64,000 nt of DNA from Nostoc sp. 'Lobaria pulmonaria (5183) cyanobiont' (GCF_002949795.1 NZ_CP026692.1:4882545-4946544), one strand, 5' to 3'. Positions 1 through 8,154 are shown, counted from the first letter of the stretch. Notes: generated by a model from the sequence alone, not told the origin. Numbers and translations: made by a program.

Positions 1-1
1 G

Positions 2-352
2 CAATCTGGTGTCACCGTTAGTTTCTACGGTGGCAATCTGAATGGTCAGACCTTTACAGAACCAGCTGATGTGAAGAAGTACGCCCGTAAGGCTCAAGGC
101 GGTGAAATCTTTGAATTTGACCGAGAAACCTTGAACTCTGATGGTGTTTTCCGCACCAGTCCTAGAGGTTGGTTTACCTTTGGACACGCTGTATTTGCTC
201 TGCTGTTCTTCTTTGGTCATCTCTGGCATGGCGCTCGGACAATCTACCGAGACGTATTTGCTGGTGTTGACGCGGATCTTGAAGAGCAAGTTGAGTGGGG
301 TCTGTTTCAGAAAGTGGGTGATAAGTCAACCCGCCGCAACGAAGCCCTTTAA
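2..352 (+). CDS. psbB: Photosystem II CP47 chlorophyll-binding protein, C-terminal part
   Basis: The open frame runs in from the window edge and codes for the C-terminal ~116 residues of CP47, the inner antenna protein of photosystem II in the thylakoid membrane. The large lumenal loop E end is visible (SGVTVSFYGG, KYARKAQGGEIFEFDRE), followed by the sixth membrane helix (GWFTFGHAVFALLFFFGHLWHGART), which carries chlorophyll-ligating histidines, and the stromal tail ending RRNEAL. The gene is 5'-truncated by the window, not broken. psbT follows 111 bases downstream on the same strand, the conserved cyanobacterial order. The identification rests on family-specific sequence and synteny and is secure. 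Confidence 0.97.
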   Translation, partial: QSGVTVSFYGGNLNGQTFTEPADVKKYARKAQGGEIFEFDRETLNSDGVFRTSPRGWFTFGHAVFALLFFFGHLWHGARTIYRDVFAGVDADLEEQVEWGLFQKVGDKSTRRNEAL

Positions 353-463
353 TTTCAGTGCTGAGTTCTGAGTGCTAAGTTCTGAGTTAAACTCTGACTC
401 AGCACTCAAGTGATTCAGTACTCAAAACTTTAATTACTGGCTGGATAGAGAGGAAATCGTAAT

Positions 464-571
464 ATGGAAAGCGTTGCGTACATCTTGATTTTTACTCTGT
501 GTATAGGTACTCTCTTTTTTGCGATCGCATTTCGCGAACCCCCTCGCTTTGAGAAACCAAAAGATAAGTAG
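464..571 (+). CDS. psbT: Photosystem II protein T (PsbT), 35 aa
   Basis: This short gene begins at an ATG 111 bases after psbB. The 35-residue product starts MESVAYILIF and ends in KPKDK. It has a single hydrophobic membrane helix (about residues 4-23) followed by the basic tail FREPPRFEKPKDK typical of PsbT. PsbT sits at the monomer-monomer interface of the photosystem II dimer. A GAGAGGAAA purine stretch about 8 bases upstream is a plausible ribosome-binding site. A HIP1 octamer lies inside the coding sequence. The length and position next to psbB match the family. Confidence 0.95.
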   Translation: MESVAYILIFTLCIGTLFFAIAFREPPRFEKPKDK

Positions 572-606
572 ATCCTATTCCCAGACTTTTAAGCGGATTT
601 AATCTT

Positions 607-644
607 AATATCCGTTGCTACTAAGCATAGTGGCAACGGATATT
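607..644 (+). terminator. Stem-loop after psbB-psbT
   Basis: A perfect 12-base inverted repeat (AATATCCGTTGC at 607-618 with its complement at 633-644) encloses a 14-base loop. It lies 36 bases after the psbT stop and is followed by a T-rich stretch without a strong U-tract. It probably ends or stabilises the psbB-psbT transcript. Confidence 0.6.
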
Positions 645-704
645 ATTATGTTTGTCCTTTGTTGGTTTTCATTACTAAGTAAATAACAAATCATTTTTAT
701 ATTG

Positions 705-713
705 TGATATAAT
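705..713 (+). promoter_or_regulatory. Extended -10 promoter candidate for rps1
   Basis: TGATATAAT matches an extended -10 element (TGnTATAAT) 152 bases before the rps1 ATG. No good -35 hexamer is seen 17 bases upstream, which is tolerated when TGn is present. A start here would give a long 5' leader of roughly 145 bases. Confidence 0.4.
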
Positions 714-865
714 TTCCAATCTTGGGAGTAGATATGTGTTAATACTAGCTTTTCTGCGCTAGGATGAAAAAGGATGTTTTGTGTAAGCTGCCATAGAATT
801 GCTTACATAACGCATCGAGCTTGTCGCACCACCTTTACGGAGACTAGAACCAGGAACAAATCAGC

Positions 866-2050
866 ATGGTCAATCAGAATTTAACCGCTACAGAAATTGG
901 ATTCACTCACGAAGATTTCGCTGCTCTACTTGACAAATACGATTATCATTTTAGCCCTGGCGATGTTGTGCCAGGAACAGTTTTCAGTATAGAGCCGCGC
1001 GGCGCTCTGATTGACATTGGTGCTAAAACCGCAGCATATATACCCATACAAGAAATGTCTATTAACCGGGTGGATAGCCCGGAAGAAGTATTACAGTCAA
1101 ACGAAACGCGCGAATTTTTCATCCTTACTGATGAAAATGAAGATGGTCAATTAACCCTTTCCATTCGCCGTATTGAATATATGCGGGCTTGGGAACGCGT
1201 GCGACAGTTGCAAGCCGAAGATGCTACTGTGCGTTCTGGCGTGTTTGCAACCAATCGCGGTGGAGCATTGGTGCGGATTGAGGGATTACGTGGCTTTATC
1301 CCAGGTTCCCACATCAGTACCCGCAAACCTAAAGAAGAATTGGTAGGCGAGGATCTGCCGTTAAAATTCTTAGAGGTGGACGAAGAACGTAATCGCCTCG
1401 TTCTATCTCATCGTCGGGCGTTGGTTGAGCGCAAGATGAACCGCCTAGAAGTCGGCGAAGTAGTAATTGGTACTGTTCGTGGGATAAAGCCCTACGGTGC
1501 TTTCATCGACATTGGCGGCGTCAGTGGTCTACTGCATATTTCTGAGATTTCTCACGAACATATTGATACACCTCATAGCGTGTTCAATGTCAATGATGAA
1601 GTTAAAGTTATGATCATTGACTTGGATGCAGAAAGGGGTCGCATTTCCCTATCTACAAAGCAGCTAGAACCCGAACCCGGCGACATGATTAAAAACCGGG
1701 ATTTGGTCTACGATAAGGCAGAAGAAATGGCTGCTAAGTATCGCGAACAGCTATTAGCCAAGCAGCAAGGTGCTACTGCTGCGGCTGCACCTGCGGAAGT
1801 TGTTGCAGAAGAAGATATTCCACCAGCAGCAGAACTTGAAGAAGATGTTCCACCAGCAACGGAACTTGAAGAAGATATTCCACCAGCAGCAGAACTTGAA
1901 GAAGATGTTCCACCAGCAGCAGAACTTGAAGAAGATATTCCACCAGCAGCAGAACTTGAAGAAGATATTCCAGTAGTTGCGGCAATTGAAACAGAGATTC
2001 CAGCAGCGACTGAAACTGAAGAGGAAATTCCAGCAGCTATTGAAGAGTAA
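866..2050 (+). CDS. rps1: 30S ribosomal protein S1 homologue with decapeptide-repeat tail
   Basis: The 394-residue protein has three S1 RNA-binding domains: about residues 33-102 (GDVVPGTVFSIEPRGALIDI), 118-184 (RSGVFATNRGGALVRIEGL) and 197-270 (GEVVIGTVRGIKPYGAFIDI). This is the short cyanobacterial/plastid S1 form, which recruits mRNA to the 30S subunit. Location next to psbB-psbT agrees with known cyanobacterial order. The unusual part is the C-terminus from residue 315 onward. There the reading frame becomes eight 10-residue acidic, proline-containing repeats of the type EEDIPPAAEL, adding about 80 residues beyond the RNA-binding core. The gene has its own leader and a strong terminator, so it is likely monocistronic. 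Confidence 0.93.
   Translation: MVNQNLTATEIGFTHEDFAALLDKYDYHFSPGDVVPGTVFSIEPRGALIDIGAKTAAYIPIQEMSINRVDSPEEVLQSNETREFFILTDENEDGQLTLSIRRIEYMRAWERVRQLQAEDATVRSGVFATNRGGALVRIEGLRGFIPGSHISTRKPKEELVGEDLPLKFLEVDEERNRLVLSHRRALVERKMNRLEVGEVVIGTVRGIKPYGAFIDIGGVSGLLHISEISHEHIDTPHSVFNVNDEVKVMIIDLDAERGRISLSTKQLEPEPGDMIKNRDLVYDKAEEMAAKYREQLLAKQQGATAAAAPAEVVAEEDIPPAAELEEDVPPATELEEDIPPAAELEEDVPPAAELEEDIPPAAELEEDIPVVAAIETEIPAATETEEEIPAAIEE
1808..2047 (+). repeat. Eight tandem 30-bp repeats coding an acidic S1 tail
   Basis: Eight in-frame 30-base units code for EEDIPPAAEL, EEDVPPATEL, EEDIPPAAEL, EEDVPPAAEL, EEDIPPAAEL, EEDIPVVAAI, ETEIPAATET and EEEIPAAIEE. The first five are nearly identical at the DNA level and the last three have diverged, so the array probably grew at its 5' side. 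All units preserve frame and acidity. Confidence 0.9.
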
Positions 2051-2103
2051 TAGATTTTTTATAGTTTTACTTGTCTTTAAGTAAGAGTATCAAATCATTT
2101 TAT

Positions 2104-2128
2104 AAAGAGGGTTTTTCCCTCTTTTTTT
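2104..2128 (+). terminator. Rho-independent terminator of rps1
   Basis: AAAGAGGG, a TTTTT loop, then CCCTCTTT running into a T-tract: a classic intrinsic terminator 54 bases after the rps1 stop codon. Confidence 0.9.
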
Positions 2129-2181
2129 ATATGGAGAATCGGTAAAAGTGAAGAGTTGGGAGTATTTATAAATTAAATATT

Positions 2182-2916
2182 ATGGCAACCATTAAATGTA
2201 GAAATATCACTTTTGATAATATCCAGGCAATTTTGTTTGACAAAAACGGTACTCTAGAAGATTCAGAAACGTATTTGCGATCGCTCGCACAAAAAGCAAC
2301 GAGGTTAATAGATGCTCAAATCCCTGGAACTGGGGAACCCCTATTAATGGCATTTGGCATCAATGGCAATTTTCTAGATCCTGCGGGTTTAATATCAGTA
2401 GCAAGCCGCCGTGAAACAGAAGTTGCGGCTGCGGCATATATTGCCGAAACAGGAAAAGGATGGTTTGAGTGCTTAAAAATAGCCCGTCAAGCTTTGGATG
2501 AAGCGGAAAAATACATTGGACAAACTCCTTCACCACTGTTTGTAGGTAGCCTAGAAATTTTGAAGTACCTGCGGGAGGGTGGACTAAAACTTGGTATCCT
2601 CTCAGCTGCGACAACTGAAGAAGTACGTAATTTTGTAGCCAATCACCAGTTAAGCGATTATATCCAGTTAGAAATGGGAGTAGATGAAGGGCCGAGTAAA
2701 CCAGATCCAGTGCTATTTTTGCAAGCTTGCCAAGCTTTGGGAGTTGAACCGAACGCTACTTTGATGGTGGGTGATTCAGTTGGTGATATGCAAATGGCGC
2801 GTAATGCTAAAGCCGCAGGTTGTATTGGTATCACTTGGGTAGGTAAGTCAGATAACGTCCGAGGTGCGGATGTGGTGATTAATCAACTTGATGAAATCCA
2901 GATTTTAGAAGATTAA
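2182..2916 (+). CDS. HAD-superfamily hydrolase (phosphoglycolate phosphatase-like)
   Basis: The 244-residue protein has the haloacid-dehalogenase phosphatase layout. Motif I is near residue 19 (ILFDKNGTLEDSE), followed by an alpha-helical cap. Motif II is LGILSAATTEE, motif III the lysine in PSKPDP, and motif IV MVGDSVGDMQMAR. Family members remove phosphate from small phosphoesters in the cytoplasm. Motif I normally reads DxDGT; here it reads DKNGT, so the general acid/base Asp is replaced by Asn while the nucleophilic Asp is kept. Activity may therefore be altered or the substrate unusual. No clear ribosome-binding site precedes the ATG. It stands alone between the rps1 terminator and a convergent gene pair. 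The substrate cannot be read from sequence. Confidence 0.85.
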   Translation: MATIKCRNITFDNIQAILFDKNGTLEDSETYLRSLAQKATRLIDAQIPGTGEPLLMAFGINGNFLDPAGLISVASRRETEVAAAAYIAETGKGWFECLKIARQALDEAEKYIGQTPSPLFVGSLEILKYLREGGLKLGILSAATTEEVRNFVANHQLSDYIQLEMGVDEGPSKPDPVLFLQACQALGVEPNATLMVGDSVGDMQMARNAKAAGCIGITWVGKSDNVRGADVVINQLDEIQILED

Positions 2917-3010
2917 TTTAATCTGGTTTCGATGAACTAAAAAAACGGCAGTTGGGGCGTTTTCTGTTATTATATTTTTATCTAACAGGGGAGAGTTTAT
3001 TGAATCAATT

Positions 3011-3184
3011 TTATTCTTCGTTTTTCTTCTCTTCTAAATTGGCGAGCTTTGTATTTTGCAGAAGGATATTGTCTTCCTGATTATGTTTTTCTTCTTTCTT
3101 TTCTTGTACAACTTGAGTGGCATATATTTTCACATCTCGCTGAATAATATCTTCTACATGACTTGCAAATAGATTAAATGCCTG
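3011..3184 (-). other. In-frame continuation of the DUF4231 gene beyond a TAG stop
   Basis: Immediately after the TAG at 3185-3187 the same reading frame stays open for 57 codons to a TAA at 3011-3013. The product would begin QAFNLFASHVEDIIQRDV, continue with IYATQVVQEKKEEK, and end LANLEEKKNEE. It is an amphipathic, charged segment like the C-terminal tail found in full-length DUF4231 proteins, so this is genuine former (or read-through) coding sequence and not chance. One base change, CAG to TAG or similar, would explain the interruption. Confidence 0.75.
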
Positions 3185-3622
3185 CTAGTGGCTTGGATAA
3201 ATACGATAAGGGCCGGTCAACTGCGAAAATTGCCATCCTTGGGTTTTCAAAGATTCAACTGTTCGGCGATAGTGTCGCCAGCGTTCTCCATAGTGAAAAA
3301 ACTCTTCAATGGCAGCACTAATAGCAACTATTTGGCTCAAACCAAAAGTTGACCACATAATGATATCCCTATTGCTAGGTTTGAAATTAGTGTTAATATT
3401 TAGACTTACCAATGCCGGGAGAATTACACCACCAATAATAGTTGTTATTCTTAAAAAATAATGGCGATCGCGCGAGAAATTTGCCTTACCTTCCATCCAG
3501 AGTACTTGGTCTAACCAGCGCGATCGCAAAAAATGTTTTTGCACATCACCTAAGTTAATACCTGCAAATAAATTGTTAAAATCTTCTTTTAAAAATTCGT
3601 AATAACTATCTTTTTTTGCCAT
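3185..3622 (-). CDS. DUF4231 / SLATT-type two-TM protein, C-terminus cut by in-frame TAG
   Basis: The 145-residue product starts MAKKDSYYEFLKEDF, has an amphipathic N-terminal helix region, and then two membrane segments (about residues 76-97, TTIIGGVILPALVSLNI, and 105-123, WSTFGLSQIVAISAAIEEF). The post-membrane helix contains WRHYRRTVESLKTQGW. This is the DUF4231 layout, which I relate to the SLATT superfamily of two-TM domains predicted to be membrane-perturbing effectors. The start lies 9 bases after the stop of the SLOG gene, so the two are co-transcribed and probably translationally coupled. The frame continues for 57 more codons after the TAG, giving a 203-codon ancestral gene. Whether the short form works is unknown. 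Confidence 0.75.
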   Translation of the reverse strand: MAKKDSYYEFLKEDFNNLFAGINLGDVQKHFLRSRWLDQVLWMEGKANFSRDRHYFLRITTIIGGVILPALVSLNINTNFKPSNRDIIMWSTFGLSQIVAISAAIEEFFHYGERWRHYRRTVESLKTQGWQFSQLTGPYRIYPSH

Positions 3623-3631
3623 TTTTTACTC

Positions 3632-4378
3632 CTAATTAGAAAGTAACCCCTTAATTACTTTGCCTAAATTCTCAACTCCTTTCTCTATCTCGATTAAGTC
3701 GATGTATTGTAATGTACCAGATTTAGCTAGCTTTTTGGCTCGTTCATCAGTAGCCTTTCCACGCAAAGCATCTACAAGTATATCTGCGGTTCTACCACTA
3801 CCAGCAATCACAAGAACTACCCTGCCGCTATTAACGCTAAAAACAGCATCCTTAAAGGTAATTTCACCACCGTTCAAGAGTACTGTTATCGAAGGTGCAT
3901 CATTAGCCAACATAGTGGCAACACAAGATATCCAAGGAGACTCGTCGCCCCAATTCTTCCCAGGAACTAGTATAAAATGAGTATGGTTTGGCTCTAACGG
4001 TATTAAATCAGTAGCAGTTTCCGAATGATTAGGTAAAGCCACTTTGCCTTCAGGTGTCACACCAACTAAAGCGAACTTAGCACCTATTTGGGTACGAGCT
4101 GTACCCATCATTCGCATAATTCCTGCATCTGTACCCCCATCCACGACATAAGCCCCCAAACTTTCGGCGATGGGGGCTAAAACTTCCACAAACAACCGTT
4201 GAATACGCAGAAAGTCAGCTTCACTGATGTTACTTGCACCCCCCACTACTACTAAAACAGGGCGCGAACCGCACAGCCCTATTGTCTCAAGAGCATAAGG
4301 CAATTCTTCTGGCTGCTCAACTTGAGTAGCTAATGCTGTTTGCCCATTATCAAAGGTAAGTTTTAAACAACTTTTCAT
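3632..4378 (-). CDS. SLOG-superfamily LSDAT-type protein (nucleotide-ligand sensor)
   Basis: The 248-residue protein has a Rossmann-like fold signature. The first strand and loop are RPVLVVVGGASNISEADF (about residues 39-56). Then come GAYVVDGGTDAGIMRMMG (about 75-92), FALVGVTPEGKVALPN and THFILVPGKNWGDESPW. These are hallmarks of the LSDAT branch of the SLOG superfamily, best known from the N-terminus of TRPM channels and from bacterial conflict operons, where SLOG domains are predicted to bind or process nucleotide-derived signals. It is the upstream gene of a pair with a two-TM DUF4231 protein. I infer a sensor that controls the membrane effector. No signal peptide is seen, so the protein should be cytoplasmic. 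Confidence 0.8.
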   Translation of the reverse strand: MKSCLKLTFDNGQTALATQVEQPEELPYALETIGLCGSRPVLVVVGGASNISEADFLRIQRLFVEVLAPIAESLGAYVVDGGTDAGIMRMMGTARTQIGAKFALVGVTPEGKVALPNHSETATDLIPLEPNHTHFILVPGKNWGDESPWISCVATMLANDAPSITVLLNGGEITFKDAVFSVNSGRVVLVIAGSGRTADILVDALRGKATDERAKKLAKSGTLQYIDLIEIEKGVENLGKVIKGLLSN

Positions 4379-4719
4379 TTTTTCAAAATACTGACTGCTT
4401 AGGTTTTCTGGCGTAGAGCTTCGCAGTCATGTTCTGCAAGCCTTGTATTCCATTATTTCCTTGAAGAAAAGTAATTTTATAATGCTTTTGTATGGGTTTA
4501 TCATTGATTAATGTTTCACCAGATTTTTGCTTAGATGTAAATAGCAATGCCTACATCTGTCTACTCCTACGCTCCAGCTTTTTGCCATTATTTTTCTTTG
4601 TGGAAAATTATTGATCCACAAAGTAATAGCTTCTTGTTTTTTGACATCTTAAATTAGGATTTTGCAGTTTATGTATGCACTATCGCACCAATTTTTCAGT
4701 TAATCTCAATGATGAAACT
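4379..4719. other. Intergenic, no gene seen
   Basis: AT-rich spacer between the SLOG-SLATT pair and the AI-2E permease gene, both on the minus strand. It should contain the promoter of the SLOG gene. I see no RNA gene, strong palindrome or open frame with coding character. Confidence 0.5.
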
Positions 4720-5823
4720 TTAGCTATAAGTTCCTGCTCTCTCACTTTTTACTGTCACAGATTCTGACTTTATATCCTCTATCTTATTAAACTCTCCAGC
4801 CTGCCAGCTATCTGTTATATCCTTGATAAAACTAGCTATAGGGATCGCAATTAATAAACCCAGTACTCCTCCCAACTTTGCACCCAGCAATAAAGAAATC
4901 ACCACCCACACAGGATTTAAACCAGTCAAATTACCGAGAATTCGAGGTGCAATAATATTAGAATTAACTTGGTCGATCGCAACAGCTACACCTAAGACTT
5001 CCACCCCTAACCAAAAATTTTGCAGCGCTACCAGCAAACTTACTATGGCAATACCGACTCCCGTACCAAAGGGGAAGAGTGAAAATAAGCCAATACCGAT
5101 GCCAAAAAGTAAAGCTAGGGGAACTTGCAGGGCTAAAAACACTAGTGTAATTGTCACCCCTAACACCGCTCCCAATGTTGCTTGACCGATGAAGTAATTG
5201 TGGAAATCTTCTTGCAGTAATTCCCGTACTCTTAACCCAATATTAGGGGGAAACCACTGAAAAATTCCGTCCCAAAGACGTTCACCATTCAATATTAGGT
5301 AGATAGTTAACACTACTGCCAGCAACACATTGAGGACACTACCAATGGTATCGACAGCAAAACTAAGAATTTTACCAGTGAAGGACTGAAGTTGGTTAGA
5401 TAATTGTTCCAGAACTTGGGTAAATAAACCACTTAAATTAATCGGAAGTTGCTGTTGACTTAACGCCCAATCTTGAAAAGCTTGCAACTGCTGAGTACCA
5501 GAATCAATCCAACTGGGCAAAATATTAGCCAGTTCAACAAGCTGTTGAATAATCAGGGGAACCAAGGTGATGCCTAAAGCTACTAAAATCACCAGAGTCA
5601 AAAGCAACACTCCCCCGATCGCTAAGTTGGGTTTCACCCCTTGTTCTTGGAGAAACTGGATTGGATAGTTCAAGACAAAAGCTAGCAGGATGGCGGCAGC
5701 AATAATGCTAACTAAGGGTTGAAAATACTGTATAAACTGGAGCAATAGCCAGCCGTTAAGAATGGCAATGGGAAAGGCCAATCCTATAGTTAACCATCGC
5801 GGCAGTTTGTTTGCTGATTGCAT
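4720..5823 (-). CDS. AI-2E family (PerM/YdiK-type) membrane permease
   Basis: The protein of about 367 residues begins MQSANKLPRWLTIG and has eight hydrophobic segments. The two N-terminal helices include LAFVLNYPIQFL. A long amphipathic central region (ILPSWIDSGTQQLQAFQDWA) follows, and the C-terminal half carries the family motif around LNPVWVVISLLLGAKLGGVLG and LIAIPIASFIKDI. Members are inner-membrane permeases of varied or unknown substrate, some linked to autoinducer-2 export or sodium/proton antiport. The open frame extends to 5949 and would overlap the Nudix gene. I prefer the ATG at 5823 because GGGG lies about 9 bases upstream and the extra N-terminus looks non-conserved. An ATG at 5838 is an alternative. 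Confidence 0.85.
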   Translation of the reverse strand: MQSANKLPRWLTIGLAFPIAILNGWLLLQFIQYFQPLVSIIAAAILLAFVLNYPIQFLQEQGVKPNLAIGGVLLLTLVILVALGITLVPLIIQQLVELANILPSWIDSGTQQLQAFQDWALSQQQLPINLSGLFTQVLEQLSNQLQSFTGKILSFAVDTIGSVLNVLLAVVLTIYLILNGERLWDGIFQWFPPNIGLRVRELLQEDFHNYFIGQATLGAVLGVTITLVFLALQVPLALLFGIGIGLFSLFPFGTGVGIAIVSLLVALQNFWLGVEVLGVAVAIDQVNSNIIAPRILGNLTGLNPVWVVISLLLGAKLGGVLGLLIAIPIASFIKDITDSWQAGEFNKIEDIKSESVTVKSERAGTYS

Positions 5824-5929
5824 TAGTGATGACCCCATAAGAGTTCGTTCTAACTTTATTTTGGCTTCTAGAGATGTGAAGAATGGAGAATGAGGGGGGA
5901 CAAGATCGTAACTATGCTCAATGCCCAAA

Positions 5930-6364
5930 TTATGTTGGATTTTTCTCAATAAAATCCAACATAATTTTCTGATGCATTGCCCCTAAAGGTCGCACTTTAC
6001 CAGCATTTTGTGAATAACAGTTACCTTGGCGAATCTCTTTTAGCGTAAATAACGCCATATCCCAGCCCTCATTCAGAACCAGTTGATTTAATTCCACCAA
6101 GAGTGGTGCATGAAAGACATGACGGACAACCCTTTCGTTGGGATAACAACCAAATTCAACAAAGGATGGTAAATTGTAGCCGATTTCTTCTAAAATTTCT
6201 CGTTTTACCGCTACATCTGGCGTTTCACCAGGTTCGATGTGACCGCCAAACAGCGCCCAGTAACCAGGGTAGAGAATACCAGGGATGTTGTCACGCAGTT
6301 GCATGAGAAACTTGTCTTTCTGGTAGAGAATTGCGATCGCAACGTGCACCTGTTGATTGTTCAT
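5930..6364 (-). CDS. Nudix hydrolase
   Basis: The 144-residue protein contains a complete Nudix box near residues 41-63: GHIEPGETPDVAVKREILEE followed by IGY, matching Gx5Ex7REUxEExGU with all metal-binding glutamates present. Such enzymes hydrolyse nucleoside diphosphates linked to another moiety, in the cytoplasm with magnesium. The N-terminus (QVHVAIAILYQKDKFLMQLR) is a typical first strand. It reads into the permease gene on the same strand and may be co-transcribed with it. Substrate specificity cannot be assigned. Confidence 0.88.
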   Translation of the reverse strand: MNNQQVHVAIAILYQKDKFLMQLRDNIPGILYPGYWALFGGHIEPGETPDVAVKREILEEIGYNLPSFVEFGCYPNERVVRHVFHAPLLVELNQLVLNEGWDMALFTLKEIRQGNCYSQNAGKVRPLGAMHQKIMLDFIEKNPT

Positions 6365-6385
6365 ATCTTCATTTTTAATTGCTGA

Positions 6386-6802
6386 TTATTCTTCTTCTAA
6401 ATAAACTTCCCCCAATTCTTTGCCAGCTAAGGGAATACTTCGGTAGCGAACTTTACCCTTAATTACAACTTCTGAACCTTCACCCAGATTTTTTTGATTG
6501 GTGACAACCCAAATTTTACCCGTTGAGTCCTTAATTTTATAAGCCCACTGTTTGATCAGGGGAGCTTGCTTTTCTACCTGGCCTTGGATGTAAACTATAG
6601 CCTGATTGTCTTGTTTTGGTTTAATTTCTCCAATTGGAGTGACATTTGTCCCAATTTTCAAGCCAGCCCCACGCAAGCCAGGTGATGTCAAGTTACCACA
6701 ACTACAAAGTCCTGCTATCAGAAAAAAAATCAACCCCAAACGGTAAGGAACAATACTGTGTCCGTATAAAAATGAAAGGGAAAAATTTCTCGTTTGTCGC
6801 AT
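6386..6802 (-). CDS. Putative lipoprotein with OB-fold-like domain
   Basis: The product begins MRQTRNFSLSFLYGH, has a hydrophobic signal region (LGLIFFLIAGLCSCGN) with a lipobox-like LCSC, and then a small domain (AIVYIQGQVEKQAPLIKQWAYKIKDS, KIWVVTNQKN, GSEVVIKGKVRY) that alternates strands as an OB-fold would. It would be tethered to a membrane facing the periplasm. The open frame extends upstream to 6919, but that part is made of repeat-like sequence (PMPMPK and similar), so I take a later start; 6838 is also possible. Function is unknown. The stop lies 21 bases before the Nudix gene, so the two may share a transcript. Confidence 0.65.
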   Translation of the reverse strand: MRQTRNFSLSFLYGHSIVPYRLGLIFFLIAGLCSCGNLTSPGLRGAGLKIGTNVTPIGEIKPKQDNQAIVYIQGQVEKQAPLIKQWAYKIKDSTGKIWVVTNQKNLGEGSEVVIKGKVRYRSIPLAGKELGEVYLEEE

Positions 6803-7109
6803 CAAAGCCACCGATTTATTTATTTTAGGCATGGGCATTGGGCACAAGAGGCAGAGGTAAGGATGGGCAAAGGGGAAAAGATTTACTGCAACTTCTCCCC
6901 TGCTTCCTCTGTTCCTCATCTCCTCACTCTTCCAATCCTTTATTCTTCAGATGATGCCGTTGATCTGAGAAAATAAACATTATGGATTTACTGTGAGACA
7001 AACGCTACGACATCAAACAGCAACATAATAGTAGTCGAAAGTCAAGACTCAAGAATCAATATTTTCATTTTGGACTTTGGACAACAAGCGAACATAGCTG
7101 GGGATTTTC

Positions 7110-7997
7110 ATGGAAACAAAAACTGCCAAACTCCTAGATGGGAAAGCAATAGCAGCAAAAATTCTGCAAGAACTTTCTGTTGCGATTACACAATTACAAC
7201 CAAAAATTGGACGACCACCTGGTTTAGCAGTGTTGATGGTTGGTGATAACCCAGCGTCAGCCGCTTATGTACGCAATAAAGAAAAAGCCTGCGCTAAAGT
7301 TGGGATCGCTTCTTTTGGTAAGCATTTTCCTGCCCAAACTACCCTTGGGGAGTTAGAAGAGGTAATTGCTGCACTCAACCACGATGAAAGAGTTGATGGC
7401 ATTCTTGTACAGTTGCCCTTACCTAACCACCTGGATGCTGTAACTCTTCTACATCAAATCGATCCCAATAAAGATGCTGATGGACTGCACCCAGTTAACT
7501 TGGGGCGACTAGTACGGGGAGAAAGCGGTTTACGTAGCTGTACCCCGGCTGGTGTGATGCGGCTTTTACAAGAATATGAGATTCCTTTGCAGGGAAAACA
7601 GGCAGTAGTAGTGGGGCGCAGTATTTTGGTGGGTAAACCGATGGCGCTGATGCTATTAGAAGCTGATGCTACAGTCACGATCGCTCACTCGCGATCGCAT
7701 GACCTAAAAACCATCACCCAAAATGCTGATATTCTAATTGCAGCAGTAGGTCGTCCCGGATTGATCTCTGCTGAGATGGTGAAACCGGGCGCTGTTGTGG
7801 TAGATGTGGGGATGAATCGCGTCACCGATGCTAATGGCAAAAGTCGCCTGATTGGCGATGTGCATTTTGAATCAACTGCTGATGTAGCAGGATTTATCAC
7901 CCCAGTTCCTGGTGGTGTTGGCCCGATGACTGTTGCCATATTGTTGGAAAATACATTTGCTAGCTATTCCAGAGCCGCAAAAGAAGAAAGAGAGTGA
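7110..7997 (+). CDS. folD: Bifunctional methylenetetrahydrofolate dehydrogenase/cyclohydrolase
   Basis: The 295-residue FolD interconverts 5,10-methylene-, methenyl- and 10-formyl-tetrahydrofolate using NADP, supplying one-carbon units for purines and initiator tRNA. Family motifs are all present: the YVRNKEKAC lysine segment, DGILVQLPLP, DADGLHPVNLG, the nucleotide-binding GRSILVGKPM, and the C-terminal signature TPVPGGVGPMT. Length is normal. The ATG is preceded by GGGGATTTTC. crtE lies 157 bases downstream on the same strand, and the spacer contains no strong terminator, so partial co-transcription is possible. Confidence 0.97.
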   Translation: METKTAKLLDGKAIAAKILQELSVAITQLQPKIGRPPGLAVLMVGDNPASAAYVRNKEKACAKVGIASFGKHFPAQTTLGELEEVIAALNHDERVDGILVQLPLPNHLDAVTLLHQIDPNKDADGLHPVNLGRLVRGESGLRSCTPAGVMRLLQEYEIPLQGKQAVVVGRSILVGKPMALMLLEADATVTIAHSRSHDLKTITQNADILIAAVGRPGLISAEMVKPGAVVVDVGMNRVTDANGKSRLIGDVHFESTADVAGFITPVPGGVGPMTVAILLENTFASYSRAAKEERE

Positions 7998-8154
7998 AGA
8001 GTTAAAAGTTATTCTTAATAACTCTTAACTCCTAAATTTTGTAAAGACGCGATTAATCGCCTCTCTGCTGCTAACTTTTCATTTTTTTCAGCGCCACAGC
8101 ACCTTAAAATTGTGACGTATAAGGCAAAAATCGCAAAATGTCAGGAATTAAAGA

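Noticed and set aside
3660..3980. Plus-strand frame of 106 codons
   Set aside because: Antisense shadow of the SLOG gene; composition is Ser/Thr-rich and has no domain.
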